Shown here: piece after piece, positions 34,275 to 45,386 of the stretch
Layout of the letters: the number at the start of each line of letters is the position of its first letter
How positions within the stretch are numbered: position 1 is the first letter of the stretch
Assembly: GCF_000835495.1 (NCBI RefSeq)
Contig: NW_015622543.1
Coordinates: forward strand, 1,410,239 to 1,474,238
Source of the DNA: Cladophialophora immunda
Lineage: Eukaryota; Ascomycota; Eurotiomycetes; Chaetothyriales; Herpotrichiellaceae
Length of the DNA stretch: 64,000 nucleotides
Reading direction: 5' to 3'
Program-made: the position numbers and the translations under genes
Notes under the pieces: model-generated
The model's database searches: none
Seen by the model: only the letters and a program-made list of their open reading frames with translations
Told to the model about the DNA's origin: nothing

Positions 34275-36370
34275 ATGGATGTGACAGCCATGACCTCAGC
34301 CGGTAAGCCTGGTACCCGTCAGATCTGCACGCTGGTCTAACTATCAACAGAGAGGGATGGTGAAATGGCTCTAACGCGAAGTATGTGGCACGAATTTTTG
34401 TGTCTTCCAGGAACTAACTCGTCTCTAGTGATGAGCAATAATATGTCTTCGTCTCATGTTCCCGAGGCTCGGGTTCTGATAATCATGACCGGGGGCACGA
34501 TCTCCATGCAAAGGTCTCCCAATGGTCTTATTCCAGCTCGAAACTTTCTGGAAAGGTGCATGGCGCCCCGACCGGAATTCAACGATGGAGAGACCCATGA
34601 TCCCATTTCTGTGAGGTTTCACGACGGACCCGAAGGCCTGGGCGAGTTCCAGAGTTTGCGGACGCCAACAAGCGTGTACGGGAAACGTGTCAGGAAAGTT
34701 GGCCATCTTCAAAACCCCAGAGCCTCGTCGCATAATGCATCGAAATCCGCCGTGACGAAAAGAACGAGTCGGAGGTGTTGCTAATACTCTCACAGATATG
34801 CCGTACTGGAATTCGAACCACTTCTCGACTCGTCATCCATTGACAGCAAAGGATGGGCGGAGATTGCGCAAGCGATATTTCGCAACTACAAGTTGTTCGA
34901 TGGCTTTGTCGTTCTTCACGGCACAGACAGTCTTGCATACACCTGTTCAGCTCTCAGTTTCATGTTGCAGAACCTGGGCAAGCCTGTCATACTCACGGGT
35001 AAGTTGCGTCACCAGCGATCTTGCGGTGGGACGGAAGTTTTGCTCCAGGACCTCCATCTAACACGGCTCTTTCGAGGTGTTACCGGCGATGGTCTCGGTG
35101 GCTAGGAGGGGGATGGTCAGCGCTGGAATAGATGGCCGTTTTTCAAAACGGGGCTTTGGGCAAAAACGTGTGGACGAAGCTGACCTTTCTCAAAGGATCC
35201 CAGGTGCCTTTCTCCGAGCGCAAAAATGATGCTCTCGAGAATCTCCTCGACTCCCTGGACATTGCAGGGCACTTCATGATCCCCGAGGTTTGCCTCTGCT
35301 TCAACTCGACCCTGTTTCGGGGCAACCGAACCACAAAAGTATCAGCAAGCGCATTCGATGCATTTGCATCTCCGAACTTTCCTCCATTGGCCAAAATCAC
35401 TGCCGTAGGTACCCACGTTGAATGGAATGCGGTCAAAAGATCGACCTCTCTGGAACCCTTCAGCATTCAACCAGACCTCGAGATACACCATGTGGCCTGT
35501 TTGCGCATTTTCCCAGGCATCAAACCGAAGATGGTAGAGGCGGTTCTGTGGACGGAAGGCCTTCGTGGGCTTGTCCTCGAGACGTTTGGTGCAGGCAATG
35601 CACCCAGTGGACACGACAACAAATTGACCCAGGTCATATCTGACGCTGTTCAACGTGGCATTGTGATCGTGAACGTCACTCAATGTCTGACTGGCAGTGT
35701 CAACCCACTCTATGCACCCGGAATGGTCCTTGGCCGAGCTGGCGTTGTTGCCGGAGGGGACATGACAAGTGAAGCCGCTTTGACCAAACTGTCTTACCTT
35801 CTTGCCCTTCCAGGAGCATCGCCAGAATCGGTGGCTAAAGACATGGCAACGTCAATTCGTGGTGAGCTCTCGGAGCACGCGGGGACCATTTTTAAACATC
35901 CGACGGGCGAGTTATCATCCCCCGTCACTCAGCTTACAGCCATTGCATACGCAATCGCCAGTGGAGATATTGAGAAGGTGAAGGACCTCCTTCGAAATGA
36001 CAATCAACTGATCAACCGGGCCGACTACTCCGGGAACACACCCGTCCATCTTGCGGCAACTGGGCCTAATATTGCGATCCTCCGGCATCTTCTCTCGCTG
36101 GGTGCCTCGTAAGTTCAGAACAAGTCACTGTCGGCAGATGCTGTCCATATCGATCCAGGCTAACAAACCTTTGACAGGGTGCACATACGCAACCACACCG
36201 GATCGGGCAGGACACCTCTTTTCCTGGCTGCCAACGCTGGTTTATTGCCGCACGTAATGCTTTTAAGACAGGCAGGCGGACATCTCCATGCCGAAGAATT
36301 GGAGACGGCCAGACTCCACGCGAGCCAACGACCAGAGGTGTGGAAGCAGACAGGCCTGGGGGTGCCCTAA
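34275..36370 (+). CDS. Type I asparaginase with C-terminal ankyrin repeats
   Basis: Six exons fit by phase: 34275-34302, 34351-34380, 34429-34693, 34796-34998, 35196-36108 and 36178-36370, giving 543 residues. The ATG at 34431 is an alternative start. The asparaginase domain has both catalytic motifs intact: IIMTGGTIS (nucleophile Thr) and VVLHGTDSLAYT (Thr/Asp of the second motif), then GNRTTKVSA and ETFGAGNAPS. It should hydrolyse L-asparagine to aspartate and ammonia in the cytosol. From about residue 415, two or three ankyrin repeats follow (AIASGDIEKVKDLL; SGNTPVHLAATG; GRTPLFLAANAG), as in known asparaginase-ankyrin fusions. The oddity is that the only in-phase donor for intron 3 reads AG|GAAAGT instead of AG|GTAAGT, so the intron would be GA-AG. 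If unspliced, translation stops at 34782-34784. The gene may be damaged or unusually spliced. Confidence 0.8.
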
Positions 36371-37732
36371 GGACCTGGAGACGGTGAGTTTCGAATGGGC
36401 TTCGAGGACCATCCTCAGGCCCTAGCGCAACTTTCCCAGCCTCCAGCCGTTCTAGCACATGGCTTCCAGAGGACGGTCCCCCTTGGTGGTGTGCACACTT
36501 GGTCGCCCATTGGATACCTACTACCGGGTGCTAAGTACACCAGGTCCGAAGTCCCTTCTGGGAAACAATGCCAGATCATCTGGAAAATGCCGCTGGCATT
36601 CACGCCTCGTGGCAGTACGGGACGCTACTGCTTTGCACTCGCTAAACAGGCGATGGCCAGCCATGAGCACACTCAGCAACCCAATTGTGCGATTTCCAAG
36701 ACTCACGACACTGCTCGACGGGCTTGCGAAAGTCCAACACGATGGGGCCGCGGAGGTGCCCGGGGTCGAGATTGACACGTCTAACTTTGGTACCCGCCAA
36801 CGGCGGCTTATGTTGTCCTCACAGCTGGAGCGGGATTGGGGACACTTGGAACCAAACAGTCATACCTACAACACCCACCGACTACCTGCTTCATCTGAAT
36901 GAATGACATGGTCACCAAATGATCCTAGGACATCGGGTGAAGGCGCCACTGACGGAGACCTGGACCATTCTCGACCTAGGCGAGGCGAACCCAGCAAGCC
37001 TGGTTGGCACCATGGCATGCCGGGCGACCCTCACTTATGCTGGTTGCCACTCTCTCCCCCGCCTTTTCACAACCTGGCAACGGCCCCCGCATTTTATTCG
37101 CCAGCTGTGCCTGACCGTATGGCGGAAGTCGGCTGTCAACTCCTCGTCACCTACTACTGCGGCGTCGTTGTGCTACCCCCCCAACAAATTGAACCTATTT
37201 CAAAGGGAAATGATGGATTCGGGTTGTTATTCCTTACGGGCGGGCACTCAGGTCCGTCCTAATGTCGTGCTCAGCATGGACCCAGCACCCCGCCGCTACA
37301 TTTCACTCCGGTTACGTAAAGAATAAGCTGCATCAGGTTTGGCGGTGATAGACCTTTTCACACACGGTCGCAGAATTTGCGCACCCAAAGGGTCCTCGAA
37401 TAATGGGACCGAATTGACGCACGGAGTTCTTGTGACTCTCTTGCCCCTTATGGCGGAATCGGTTTTTTCTGGTTGTCCTCTAATCGTATGATACCTAGAA
37501 AGATTCTGAAAAGTACGGAGCGGTCCATTTTCGCTTTCTCATTTCTATCTTGACCCTATCGAAAACACTGTTGGCAACGCAGATTTTTTTTTCTTTTTTT
37601 AATATACGCTTGATCCTTTAAACGGAGATATTCTGTTCGCCTCTTGTGTCAGCCTCGCGCAGTCCATCGTCCCATACACACTCCCAGTTCCAGGCGTTAA
37701 CTGTCTGACCTCGGGAGGCATATATTCGCCAC
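36371..37732. other. Spacer with overlapping coding-like fragments
   Basis: From 36650 to 37330 several + frames alternate in looking protein-like, such as AYVVLTAGAGLGTLGT near 36805-36855 in one frame and FHNLATAPAFYSPAVPDRMAE near 37065-37130 in another, without a common frame or clean splice sites. This may be a decayed gene, but I cannot identify it. The last 400 bp form the NmrA-like promoter, with a T-rich run near 37585-37600. Confidence 0.35.
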
Positions 37733-39005
37733 ATGCCCAATAGAAACAAGACCATAGCCATTGTCAACGGTACTGGTCGTCAGGCTGCGTCGGTCATTCG
37801 GGCAGTCGCAGCTGTCGGCTATGCTGTCCGCGCCCAGGTGCATTCGATAGAAGGCCTGGTGGCTGAAGAGCTTGCCGATTTACCCAATGTTAGGTTGTTC
37901 GAGGGGCCTCTGGTGAACAACCAAGTCCTCATCGACACAATCTTCGAAGGTGCTCAGATTGCCTTCATCAACACCAATCCCCTGGGTGGCGATGAGATCA
38001 AAATCGGCAAGGCTCTAGCCAACGCGGCGAAGAAGCGCAACATCCAGCATTTCATCTACAGCAGCATGCCTGACCATTCAATTCACAATCCACGCTGGCC
38101 AGCGCTTCCGCTTTGGGCATGCAAATTCACTGTTGAGAATTACATTCGGCAGCTTGGCCTCCCGGCAACCTTTGTTTATGCTGGAATCTACAACAACAAT
38201 TTCACCAGCCTCCCGTACCCTTTATTTTGCATGGATTTCAAGGACGATGGAACCCTGGAATGGCGAGCACCTTTTCACCCAGATACCAAACTACCATGGC
38301 TGGATGCCGAGCACGATGTTGGGCCCGCTGTTTTGCAGATTTTCAAAGATGGACCCGGGAAATGGAACGGGCACAGGTACGTACCCGCGATCTCTTTTGC
38401 AGTAGGCCCCTAATTCTGGGAAACATGGCTTGTTCGCACCGCCCCGAACAGTCGAGAGTTTGTAGAGCGATCTTGTCCGGAAAATGTATCCAGTGTTACA
38501 TGGCCTGGATGATCATATCCATTTTTGACGAGGTCAAAGTGGTGAGCGACACAAAGATAGTCTGGGGGCTAACAGGTTGATTCTCAGGATCGCCCTTGCA
38601 TTCGAAATGCTCACCCCGCTACAAGTTTGTCAGGCATTTGAAAAGGCGTTAGACCGGCCGTGCAAATATGTTTTCAGCAAACGTGTCGAGGTGAAGGTGC
38701 CCATCCCAGACGGATACAGAGAGCAACTTGCCGGCATCGAAATCCTGTTTGGGGAGTACAATGCGCCGTACTTTCCCGGCCCAGATTTTGAGTATGACAC
38801 AAGACGCAAAGGCAGCAATGATACCATCACAGGCAGAAGCAGCAACGAGGTGTCTCGCAAAACCAAATCGGGCAAACTGACGGACGAGGCTCGATCCCTC
38901 TGGCCGCCGTATAGATCCATCTATGAGTATGCCAAGGAGGCATTTGTTATTGAGGAAGAGGCAAACGGGAAAACTTGGATGATCGATAAAAGCGTCAGCA
39001 CTTGA
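37733..39005 (+). CDS. NmrA-like Rossmann protein
   Basis: Exons 37733-38376 and 38588-39005 join inside an Arg codon (WNGH-R-IALAFEML) to 353 residues. The N-terminus is a Rossmann fold: TIAIVNGTGRQAASVIRAV, where GTGRQA replaces the usual G..G..G of extended short-chain dehydrogenases. Next come an Arg after strand 2 (VRAQVHS), FINTNPLG, and the IQHFIYSSMPD segment, in which the catalytic Tyr-x-x-x-Lys of reductases is absent, as in NmrA. The C-terminal half has the family's PLPWLDAEHDVGPAV and LTPLQVCQAFEKAL motifs. NmrA-type proteins sense NAD(P) redox state and repress nitrogen genes through GATA factors, but many relatives have other roles. The 211 bp intron is long. There is no evident pathway partner. 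Confidence 0.86.
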
Positions 39006-40360
39006 GGAAGCGGGCTTTCATCCCTCAGAGCCGACGATTCTTATGACCTTGACGACCCTGTGGTAATTACGTTTTGTGGTTAGGAACAAGCATAGCATGG
39101 GATGCATTTGTTTCGGGTTATTGGTGATAAAATTCCAGGACAGCTTCGCATTTAGATCCGAGACGGGAAGAAGGCGAGGGTTCGGTTCGTCTCGATAGAA
39201 CTCATGCCTCTGCGTCGGCCATCTTAATTGTCTTCCAACAGCAGACTGAGGTGCAGAAATACGAGGTGCTTATCAAAAGTACATCGAGTCCAAAATCCGA
39301 AGGCGCATTTCTTCCTCTCCCCTCTTCTCTCCAGCATAGTGCGCGGGTTTTAGACACGGATCACATTCGACAGGCTAAACAGGACAGTGATCTTGCAGAT
39401 CAATTAAGCCTCTTACCCTTGTCTTCATGATTCCAATACTAAGCAGAGAGGGACAGGACTATCATTACTGTTTTAACTCGTGTGCCCGGGGGCGCGTCCA
39501 GGGCCTCCCTGGTTCTTCATGTATATCCTCGAGGCCGATCACGGTCGAGGCACCGAAACAAACAGCAACCTAGAACGCTCTGGCCCGGGCCCTGTGCGGG
39601 AATCAAAGCCTTCCTTCCTACCGGAAGCTTTTCTCGCCCCTTGCAGAAGTTGTGTGGCCGCTTAAGCAGGCATAGGGCTATCGAAAAGCAGTAACTACTC
39701 ATCGGATGTCCAAAAGTGACGAAGTTTGCGTGCATAGTATTACATGGTCGCGGCTGGCAAGTTCCACAGGGGGACCCTCAATTGCAATCAATGCGAGGAG
39801 GGGCTTTCCTAGGTTCTCAGGATCTTCTGGTCGTCTCCTCCCACTCGCACCAACCCTCATCATGGCGGTGGATTCCCTAATCTTCCACGTGGTAAGCCAG
39901 CACCGCTTAAAGGACTACCTAGGACGAATTCATCCGGTGGAGAGATCTACTGCAGAGCGGGATAAGCAAGGACACGGGCCCTATGTACCTAGGAGCCAGA
40001 AGCAAGATCCTAGCATCCACCAAGAGCCAGGGAGCATAGAGTGTTATAAAGAAAGCTGACTAAGGCACCGACTTGCTGTTGAATCCAGGATCCAAGGTTC
40101 GTTGAGTCTCCACGCCCCGTGTCCAGCCCCTTCTCAACACCCCCCAGCTTTTCTGTTCTTCGGTGGTTTCTGAACTCGATAGAGTGATAGACTGGTTTTG
40201 CGGACTGTTCTGCTGCGTCTACCACCGCTTGATAGACTTTTCAACTTTCTGCTCTTTCGCTTGCCGTTTCCAGCCCGGAGCCGGGACGCCAACATCCACC
40301 ACCGCATCTAATAGAGCCGTGTAATCCGGATCCCAGGGCGACATCTGACTGTGGCCCAAC
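39006..40360. other. Spacer, 1.35 kb
   Basis: 3' side of the NmrA-like gene and promoter of the phosphatase gene. Several short frames occur; no motifs, RNA gene or repeat is noticed. Confidence 0.4.
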
Positions 40361-41227
40361 ATGTCCGACAAAGACGCCGCGACGCCGCGACTGTTTCTCA
40401 TACGCCACGGTAAGACAGCCAATCCATTGTTTCCGAGATGGAGCCTCCACCTGGTGGTGTGGATGTACCATCTCTCTAGTCTGTAGGGAATGATTTGTGC
40501 CTCTACTCTACCTCGACAGCCGGTATTTTCAAGCTGACGCATTGCTGCCTCTACAGGTGAAACCGAATGGTCTCGTAATGGACGCTTTACAGGCATCACC
40601 GACCTCCCCCTTCTGCCCGACGGCGAAGAGAAGGTCCGCCAAACGGCCTCCGTCGTGTTCGGCCCCGGACGCTTAATAGACCCAAGCAAAGTGGCGTCCA
40701 TTGTCTGCAGCCCGAGGCAACGTGCACAACGGACGCTCCAACTCCTCATGGACCAGATCCAAGACCCCCGCGCACGCACCGCGCTCGCCGGGAAGATTGA
40801 CGCGACGGAAGACATCGCGGAATGGGGCTACGGCGACTACGAAGGCCTTCACCAGCACCAGATCGAATACCTCCGCAGGTCGAGGGGCTTGGACAAAGAC
40901 CGACCCTGGGACATCTGGCGGGACGGCTGCGAGGGACCTGGAGGCCACACTCCCGCCCAGGTGACGGAGCGACTCGACCGGGTTATTGGGCAGATAACGT
41001 CGATCCACCGGCAAGGGTTGCAGGATGGCAATCGGAAATGCGATGCTGTGGTTGTGGCGCACGGCCATATCCTGCGAGCTTTTGTGAAACGGTGGCTGAA
41101 GCTGGAACTGGGCACCCCGATGGAGCTGATGCTTGAGCCTGGTGGCGTTTGCGGGTTGAGTTATGCTCACGGCGACGTCGAGGCCAGGGCAGTGCTTGTG
41201 GGCATGAGTTTCCCGGGCTCTGCATGA
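40361..41227 (+). CDS. SHB17: SHB17-like histidine phosphatase
   Basis: Exons 40361-40409 and 40557-41227 give 239 residues. The intron falls inside the catalytic motif, so LIRHGETEW is made only after splicing. Further motifs are the substrate loop (NGRFTGITDLPLL), SPRQRAQRT with the second catalytic Arg, EWGYGDYEGL with the acid residue, and VVVAHGHILRAF with the second catalytic His. These place it in branch 1 of the phosphoglycerate mutase-like superfamily; the 'EWxYGDYEGL' form and length match fungal sedoheptulose-1,7-bisphosphatase SHB17, which feeds ribose synthesis without NADPH production. Fructose-1,6-bisphosphate or another sugar phosphate could also be a substrate. Soluble, with no signal peptide. 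Confidence 0.85.
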
Positions 41228-41628
41228 TCCAACTCTGCGTCTTTTGGGCTTTGCCCATCCCCGTCCATGCTGCGCTCTTTCTCTGCCCCTTCGGCCTTTG
41301 GGTTAACAACCCTTGCCCCAGAGTGGCAGGTTCACAGACTCGCCGGTCTGAGGGATTCTCTTCTGGTGCTACGGGATCCTTCGCCTGTTCGCCTCTCTCC
41401 TAGACTCTTTGCCTAATTAGAAATAGATATGTCAAATAGACTCAAATGCTACCTCGGCGCAGAAGGGCTGTTCCTGGAGGGACCTAGGCAGAAGCACATC
41501 CCCTCTCTCCCCTTCATAAGAGTTGTGGTTTTCTGGGCAACCATGCAAGCTTGAGCACTTGACGTCACTTTTTGCGATAAGAGAATTGGTTTTATCGGAT
41601 AGAAATATCGAGAAGGAAAAAAAAGCTT
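41228..41628. other. Spacer before the relic
   Basis: 3' side of the phosphatase gene. No start codon or exon leading into the following relic was found. Confidence 0.4.
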
Positions 41629-41878
41629 ATCGCAGCTCCAGAGGATCTCGCAGCTCGCCTATCCGAACTCTCCACCACCACAGCGACCCGTGGCTCCCCC
41701 GATATCAACCCGACAACTACCATTCGCCAAGTCGTCCAGCTCACCTTGCCGAGTCCCTAACCTCGACCTCTCTTCGTATAATCAAGAGGAGGGCTTCCTC
41801 AGCCTCGTTGGTCAGCACACGCAGGCAGGCCAACTCCTACTCGACGAAGCAGTCGCACCCGGCGTATTGCTGTTGTGA
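41629..41878 (+). pseudogene. Frameshifted gene relic
   Basis: From 41629 one frame reads IAAPEDLAARLSELSTTTA and on to QVVQLTLPSP, then TAA at 41758-41760. Skipping one base near 41755 leads straight into NLDLSSYNQEEGFLSLVG ... LLLDEAVAPGVLLL and a TGA at 41876-41878. Both halves have coding-like codon use and join naturally as one protein end, so a one-base insertion (or sequencing error) is the simplest reading. No ATG or clear acceptor lies upstream, so the 5' part seems lost or is on an unrecognised exon. The family is unknown to me. Confidence 0.42.
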
Positions 41879-42544
41879 GCGTCGTGTTTTCCCCCCTTAT
41901 CACGTCCTGGGCTGGGGGACCATGCTCAGATGATCGCAGCAAGCTTCTAATCCAAGCCTAGCCCGAGCATAGATAACGGCGTGGGATCGAGCAGTCGGCG
42001 CGGTCACAAAACCTGCCCAGTGCCCACGAGCTAGGTCAGATCTGCATAGGGACTACCACGGCCCATGCGACCCCAGTGCCCATCGACCACGCCTTGCCAG
42101 AGATAACAAATACCCCCCGATCTTAGAGAACAGACACAAGCTCTCGTGACCAATTGCTTGTGCAGGTTGCTTGTGTCGGCCCCCCCAGCTCTTCCAAGCC
42201 AGGTACCCGGGATGGAGCTATCCACCTGAGCGCGGCATCTCGTCGTCATGGTCTCAGAGCCCGCTCGCCTCCGACGGGTTTCGATGCGTCGAATACGTCG
42301 CCTGCCAGAGCTGCTCGAGCCACGAAAGCAGCAGCTACTGCCGATGAACGAGGGGGGAGCTTGGAGCTTTGGAGCTCCGACCGAGGGATCAAAAGGTAGG
42401 GACGGTCCCCTCTTCTCTTGCGGTGAGTGTGCCAGTCTTTTTTTTTTTTGGCTCTATACCTGCTCGCGTGCTCGGGCAGAGACAGCTGTGCTGCGTGTTT
42501 TCCTTGAGTGCTGGCAGTCGAGCTTTCATAGCATCTGTCCCATC
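41879..42544. other. Spacer and NUP-gene promoter
   Basis: No supported gene. The frame of the next gene is open back to 42248 with an earlier ATG, but the signal peptide begins at 42545. A T run (about 11) lies at 42438-42449. Confidence 0.4.
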
Positions 42545-43990
42545 ATGCGTCCCTCCGCCCTGCTCAAGCTGCTTGGTGCAGCGGCAACCTTGATTTCCAC
42601 GTCGACGGCATCCCCAGTCGAACGGCGCGGCGATGTCGTCAAGCGAGCTGCACCCATCTCCCCCAAGGTCGTCATCATCAGCATGTTTGCCCCCGAGGCC
42701 GAGGTCTGGTACGGCATCAAGCAGTTCGACCTCCTCGCCCAGAACATCACGGTCTCGGGCCTCTCGCCCCTGTTCCCCGAAGTCCACTGCACCGCCAAGG
42801 GCGACGTCTGCCAGGTGGTGACGGGGGAGTCGGAAATCAACGCGGCCTCGACCATCAGCGCCTTCGTGCACAGCCCCAAGTTCAACCTCACCAAGACATA
42901 CTTCATGGTCGCGGGGATCGCGGGCGTGAACCCCAAGGTGGCGACGCTGGGGTCCGTGACGTTTGCCAAATACGCGGTCCAGGTGGCCTTGCAGTACGAG
43001 TTCGACATAAGAGACATACCCTCGAACTTCACGACCGGGTACATCCCATTCGGCGTCGACGCGCCGGACGACTATCCTGAAACGTAAGTTTTTGTCTCCA
43101 TGGAGAGAAACCCCCCCCCCCCCCCCCCCCAAAAGTTCCCCAGGAAATGCTTGTCCGGGGATATAACAAAAGGAGGGGGCGTATGCTTTTTGTGAGCGTG
43201 AGTGCAAGTGGCAGGGGCTAACCTAGACGTCGTGTCTCCGTGTTATAGGATCTACGGCACCGAGGTGTTTGAGGTCAACGAGGCGCTGCGCGACGTGGCC
43301 ATCAGCCTGGCGTCGGGGGCCAAACTCAACGACTCGGCGGCCAGCCAGGAGTACCGGGCCAAGTACGCGGCGGCGAGCATCTACGCGGCGGGGGCGCAGG
43401 GCCCGAGCGTGGTGGGCTGCGACGTGGCGACGTCGGACGTGTACTACTCCGGGACGCACCTGTCCGAGGCGTTTGAGAACACGACCACCATCTGGACCAA
43501 CGGGTCGGGCGTGTACTGCACGACGGCCCAGGAGGACAACGCGAGCCTGGAGGCCATCCTGCGCGCCGCCGCCAGCAACCTGACCGACTTCGCGCGCGTC
43601 ATCGTCATGCGCACCGCCTCGGACTTTGACCGCCCGCCCCCGTCCGTCAGCGAGATCCAGAACCTGCTGTACGTCGACCAGGGCGGCTTCTCGCCGGCCA
43701 TCGACAACATCTACCTCGCGGGCGTGCGCGTCGTCGAGGGCATCCTCGCCGGCTGGAACAGCACCTTCGCCAAGGGCATCGCGCCCACCAACTACGTCGG
43801 CGACATCTTCGCCACCCTCGGCGGCGAGCCGGACTTTGGCCAGCCCGCCGAGTTCATCACCAAGCGGCGGAAGAGGGACCTCGCCGGCCCCCGCGAGGAC
43901 CAGTTCCAGGGCAATCTCAGGATGAAGCGCGCCGCCGAGAGCGCGAGGCGGCGCCTGGCCGTTGCAAAGGCCAGGGGCACCATGCCCTGA
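42545..43990 (+). CDS. NUP-family protein ('purine nucleoside permease'), probably secreted
   Basis: Exons 42545-43083 and 43249-43990 join within a Thr codon (PET-IYGTEVFEV) to 426 residues. The family is recognised from KVVIISMFAPEAEVWY, the VHCTAKGDVCQVVTGESEINAA region, YFMVAGIAGVNP, CDVATSDVYYSGTHLS, VMRTASDFDRPPP and the Asn/Gly-rich end. The N-terminus is a classic signal peptide (MRPSALLKLLGAAATLISTSTAS). There are about nine N-x-S/T sequons but no other hydrophobic segment long enough to span a membrane. So despite the family's 'permease' name, the sequence looks like a secreted nucleoside-binding or -cleaving protein; the fold seems related to nucleoside phosphorylases. Exon 2 is far richer in G+C than its neighbours. 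The intron contains a C20 run. Confidence 0.85.
43111..43130. repeat. C20 homopolymer in an intron
   Basis: Twenty consecutive C bases lie 27 bases after the GTAAGT donor of the NUP gene intron. A run this long is prone to slippage and to sequencing error. Confidence 0.9.
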
Positions 43991-44282
43991 TGGCGGAGTG
44001 ACCCAATGCGTATAAGACGCTCGGCTCCGGGGGAGCTGGGCAGAAAAATATAGCACCCACCGACAGATTAATGGTATGACACGAGGTAGCTCTGAGTATG
44101 TGTACTCGTAGCTTGAGCAGCCCGATTCATGATGACCCGGCAGTATGTGAGAGAGAAACGTCTTAGATCTATGCTTCTCATTTATCGTTTTCTTTCCATT
44201 CCATCCAAACCACCGCGAACTGATATCTCCCAACTATTCACGGTTATTCCGTCCACTCGACCTCCATCATCGTCCTGCATTA

Positions 44283-45386
44283 TCACCTCTTTCCCTTCCC
44301 TTTACCCCCTCCTTTTGACTTGCCCGTCTCCTTTTCCTCGCCATGCTCCTTCGCAAATCCGCCCTTGACCAGACTCTCCCTCGCGACTTGGTTGATGAGC
44401 CGAAACCGGTCCGGTCCGAGTTTGACCCCGCCATACCACCGCGTGACCACCACCATGCAGTTCCACACATCCATAAGCTGCATAAGGTGCAGCAGTCGGC
44501 CCCCTGCGGCAGTCTCACCGTCATCGTCGGAGTCCTGGACCGTGATGACCGCGCCAGTCTGCGAGTGGGCTGACTGTATGCGCCAGGCGCTTATGTTGTG
44601 CGTGGCACTGGCGACCTTCTTGTTGGAGGCGAGGAGATGCGAGAGGGAGGCCTGCGCTTCATCCAGCGACTGCACGGGGCAGGCACGGGCGACAAACGTG
44701 GATCGGCTGACCGTCAGGGGCTCCGAAAGGGTCCAGTTCGGCGGAGGTGTATCTGAGGAAGCTACGGCGGCGTTAGAGGGGACGTCCATCGCGGAGGATT
44801 CGTGGCCAGGCTCGGAAAGGAGGGCGTGGCCATCGTGGTGGATGGATGGGTGCGTGTGCGAGGATGAGGCAGACCTATTCGCGTTCGCAGCGCTTTGCTC
44901 GACGGCTTGAGTCGTCGCAAGTTCACCGGGCTCGCCCTCATATTGCCTCTGTGAGAGCAGCGGACCAGCTTCCTCGACCAAATCGAACAGGCACACCTGG
45001 CCCTCGGTCCACACCCTTGCGAGCACGTCGCGCAGGATGTGGACGGCGACCTCACCCTCTCCTTTCCGCCCACTGTCACCCGTTGACTGTGTTTTTAATA
45101 TTTCCGGAGGGACATCCGGGTATTCCGCAGGGAAAGAGATCAGCAGGGAAATTTCAGATCCTGGGAGACGTAGAGCCCCGAGGATCGAAGGTCCGGCGGG
45201 GGATTGGAGGACAACAGTATCCGAACCGTAAATGGAGTTCAAGGCTTCGACCTCGTCAGCAAGAGCGACATTGGAGGTCGCGATGCCATCGTCAGTGTAA
45301 CTGCCATCTCCCGAAGGCATGAGTTGGAGGAAAGACGGGATGAGGATGCGGACAAGCAGCGATTGAGGGAGGAGATGGGAAATCAT
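44283..45386 (-). CDS. YIH1: YIH1/IMPACT-like RWD protein
   Basis: Single exon, 367 residues from the ATG at 45386, or 345 from the ATG at 45320 (MPSGDGSYTDD), which fits the family start better. An RWD domain lies at about 40-150 (ADEVEALNSIYGSD, LLISFPAEYPDVPPEI with the RWD YPxxxP turn, LFDLVEEAGPLL). A Ser/His-rich linker follows. The UPF0029/IMPACT domain lies at about 225-335 (FVARACPVQSLDEAQASLSHLL, DDDGETAAGGRLL, VVVTRWYGGVKLGPDRFRLI). The tail is Gly/Lys-rich. YIH1 binds Gcn1 through its RWD and blocks Gcn2 activation, tuning the amino-acid starvation response. The linker is longer than in yeast YIH1 (258 residues). Confidence 0.9.
   Translation of the reverse strand: MISHLLPQSLLVRILIPSFLQLMPSGDGSYTDDGIATSNVALADEVEALNSIYGSDTVVLQSPAGPSILGALRLPGSEISLLISFPAEYPDVPPEILKTQSTGDSGRKGEGEVAVHILRDVLARVWTEGQVCLFDLVEEAGPLLSQRQYEGEPGELATTQAVEQSAANANRSASSSHTHPSIHHDGHALLSEPGHESSAMDVPSNAAVASSDTPPPNWTLSEPLTVSRSTFVARACPVQSLDEAQASLSHLLASNKKVASATHNISAWRIQSAHSQTGAVITVQDSDDDGETAAGGRLLHLMQLMDVWNCMVVVTRWYGGVKLGPDRFRLINQVARESLVKGGFAKEHGEEKETGKSKGGGKGKGKR

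Noticed and set aside
42389..44233. Open frames of 272 and 336 codons opposite the NUP gene
   Set aside because: They arise from the very high G+C of the sense gene, are rich in Arg/Gly/Ala/Val, and contain no motif.
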